From assembly GCA_902773285.1 (NCBI GenBank), contig CACYDS010000096.1, positions 1 to 15,833 of the forward strand: a stretch of 15,833 nt of DNA, in the 5' to 3' direction. Positions 14,895 to 15,833 of this stretch are shown here, piece after piece (positions within the stretch are counted from its first letter, which is position 1; the number at the start of each line of letters is the position of its first letter). The notes below the pieces were generated by a model that saw only the letters and a list, made by a program, of their open reading frames with translations, ran no database searches and was not told where the DNA came from. The stretch is from an uncultured Pseudomonadota bacterium. GTDB lineage: Bacteria > Pseudomonadota > Alphaproteobacteria > RUG11792. The translations under genes were made by a program, and so were the position numbers.

Positions 14895-15011
14895 GCTCAC
14901 TTTAAAATGTCCGAGTTCAAACAGATGTGAGACAGGAGACATATCCTGCCGCACATCTATTTGCTCACTGTAAGTTATATCACGCTCTCTCGGGCATTTT
15001 CTGTCTCATAT
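14895..15011. other. Nested inverted repeats; candidate structured RNA or operator
   Basis: An outer 12-bp stem pairs 14904-14915 with 14989-15000 (one G-U). Inside, AGATGTG (14923-14929) pairs with CACATCT (14952-14958), capped by CAGGA/TCCTG (14933-14937 with 14944-14948) around a 6-nt loop. An alternative 11-bp helix pairs 14925-14935 with 15001-15011 (one G-U). It excludes the inner hairpin and would form a pseudoknot with the outer stem. An 11-nt direct repeat GCTCACTNTAA occurs at 14895 and 14963. It lies between divergent promoters and outside both predicted short leaders. It matches no RNA family I recognise; strand is unknown. Confidence 0.45.
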
Positions 15012-15034
15012 GTTATGAACTTATATACAACTAA

Positions 15035-15043
15035 TGTTATAAT
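15035..15043 (+). promoter_or_regulatory. Perfect extended -10 element
   Basis: TGTTATAAT matches the TG-n-TATAAT consensus exactly. Transcription would start near 15050 and give a leader of about 155 nt before the ATG at 15205, or a separate short RNA. There is no clear -35 box. Confidence 0.4.
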
Positions 15044-15132
15044 TTTAAACCGGTGCGTCATAGAGATAGCCCTTGTTAAACAATAACAGAGATTCGCTTC
15101 TTTTAAATTGTGGAATTTTGTTTTTCGAATGG

Positions 15133-15161
15133 CAAAAAAAATAAAATTTTATGTTTTTTTG
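15133..15161. repeat. Poly-A/poly-T inverted repeat
   Basis: An A-rich arm from 15133 (C, eight A, T, four A) is followed directly by its near-complement (four T, A, T, G, seven T, G) ending at 15161. It forms an almost loop-free AT palindrome with one bulge. It could act as a weak terminator, or as an AT-rich element upstream of the 15164 -10 box. Confidence 0.4.
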
Positions 15162-15163
15162 TG

Positions 15164-15169
15164 TACAAT
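15164..15169 (+). promoter_or_regulatory. Possible proximal -10 element of the Q/N-rich gene
   Basis: TACAAT (5/6 match to TATAAT) lies 35 nt before the ATG at 15205. No -35 box is evident; the upstream DNA is almost pure A/T. Confidence 0.3.
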
Positions 15170-15204
15170 TACATATGGATGAGTTTTAGTTTTTAGAGAA
15201 AAAT

Positions 15205-15833
15205 ATGAACATAAAATCTTTATGTTTGGTTGGAACAATTTTTGTATCCACCGGAATCGCATCTGATTTTAACACCGCAAATTCACAAATAGCGCAAGAA
15301 CACAACATCGCAAACGCTAACTTAGGAAACGCTCCCCAACCGCTTCCATTTGGACAGGACAAAATAAATCAGCCACTGAATGCTGGAAATAGCGCGCAGA
15401 ATGAGCAACAACAAAATAATCAAAACCTTAATTTGGAACCAAACAACAATAAACAAAAAACACAATCACGCAATCTTTTCCAATTTAACGAGCGCTTTCA
15501 GATCTTGGCTCGGAACGATAAAAATAATACGCCACAGGGGCCACAAGAAAACAATGTTGATAGAAATTTCCCTTCTCAAATGAATATGCAATCAGGAAAT
15601 GAACAACAAAACGGTGAGCCGCAAAGACGAGGCGCAAGGGCAGTTATTGTTGAGAGCTTCTTTAGCATTCCGGGAAATATGCTAAATAATATGCAATTTC
15701 CGGGAAATTTACCTGGTAATATGCTATTCCCAGGAGGTGCTATGCTAGGCAATGTGATTCCATTCCCTATGCCATTCCAAGGTGGCATACCTGGCAATAT
15801 GGCTCCATTCCCTATGCCATTCCAAGGTGGCAT
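15205..15833 (+). CDS. Secreted Q/N-rich protein with Met/Pro/Phe/Gly repeats (partial, runs off the right edge)
   Basis: An open frame starts at ATG 15205 and has no stop through the end, at least 209 residues. It begins with a signal peptide (MNIKSLCLVGTIFVSTGIAS, cleavage likely after residue 20). A strongly Gln/Asn-rich region follows (about 25-145, with runs such as NEQQQNNQN). Then, from about residue 152, comes a region of PGNM and FPMPFQGG motifs. The last part is a 15-residue tandem repeat. Composition suggests a disordered exported protein; Met/Pro/Phe/Gly repeats and Q/N richness are compatible with self-association or surface display, but I recognise no family. The ribosome binding site is weak (AGAGAA). 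The opposite strand of the repeat is also open, as expected for a low-complexity tract. Confidence 0.75.
   Translation, partial: MNIKSLCLVGTIFVSTGIASDFNTANSQIAQEHNIANANLGNAPQPLPFGQDKINQPLNAGNSAQNEQQQNNQNLNLEPNNNKQKTQSRNLFQFNERFQILARNDKNNTPQGPQENNVDRNFPSQMNMQSGNEQQNGEPQRRGARAVIVESFFSIPGNMLNNMQFPGNLPGNMLFPGGAMLGNVIPFPMPFQGGIPGNMAPFPMPFQGG
15760..15833 (+). repeat. 45-bp in-frame tandem repeat at the window edge
   Basis: CCATTCCCTATGCCATTCC followed by AAGGTGGCAT starts at 15760 and again at 15805, a 45-bp period encoding 15 residues (PFPMPFQGGIPGNMA). The array is cut off by the window, so copy number is unknown. Confidence 0.85.

Noticed and set aside
14895..15011. 6S RNA, SRP RNA or tmRNA identity for the structured element
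   Set aside because: I looked for the conserved SRP GGAA/AGCAG loop, the tmRNA tag and ends, and the long 6S central bubble, and found none. It stays unassigned.
15576..15833. Minus-strand open frame rich in PPWNGIGNG repeats
   Set aside because: It is the complement of the plus-strand tandem repeat. The plus frame has a start, a signal peptide and a continuous reading frame from 15205.
1..15833. tRNA, rRNA, CRISPR array, IS element or defence system
   Set aside because: No T-loop-like GGTTCGAATCC, no rRNA segments, no regularly spaced repeats and no transposase or nuclease motif were seen on either strand.

Overview
The window looks like chromosome from a host-associated, low-G+C alphaproteobacterium, probably of the Rickettsiales or Holosporales kind. 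This is inferred from several things together: AT-rich composition, a classical bacterial HisRS carrying the usual motif-2 and histidine-specific sequences, a BspA-like secreted leucine-rich-repeat protein, several low-complexity secreted proteins, a divergent SDF-type transporter, and scattered core genes whose usual operon partners are missing. I cannot name a species.

Layout from left to right. Positions 1-167 hold an unassigned G+C-rich edge and a perfect 11-bp hairpin. A minus-strand BspA-like secreted protein (168-953) is followed by an AT-rich divergent spacer. A plus-strand block then reads mlaE-mlaF (lipid ABC transporter permease and ATPase, no mlaD beside them), hisS-trmD (coupled by a TGATG overlap), a secreted coiled-coil/acidic repeat protein, and a type IV pilin-like protein. 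After about 460 bp without a convincing gene comes a minus-strand block. In transcription order it is rplM, rpsI, an SDF-family transporter and pdhC, packed with overlaps or short gaps. Upstream of rplM, on the plus strand, lie two tiny signal/leader ORFs and a broken C-terminal piece of a DUF362 protein. A second minus-strand block, in transcription order fba (class II aldolase), an ABC-F ATPase and dusB, is again tightly packed. The right end is a structured divergent spacer and the start of a secreted Q/N-rich protein with Met/Pro/Phe/Gly repeats that runs off the edge.

The housekeeping genes cover translation and tRNA modification (hisS, trmD, dusB, rplM, rpsI, ABC-F), central carbon metabolism (pdhC, fba), and envelope lipid traffic (mlaEF). 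The accessory genes are mostly exported: the LRR protein, the coiled-coil protein, the pilin-like protein and the Q/N-rich protein. These are candidates for contact with a host.

The most interesting unexplained signals are three. First, a nested inverted-repeat region (14895-15011) can form a 12-bp stem, an internal hairpin and a competing 11-bp pseudoknot helix. Second, the SDF transporter has lost several residues that bind cation and acidic substrate in its relatives. Third, a DUF362 remnant lies just downstream of a leader peptide whose ribosome binding site sits in a hairpin. I see no tRNA, rRNA, CRISPR array, recognisable insertion sequence or defence locus.
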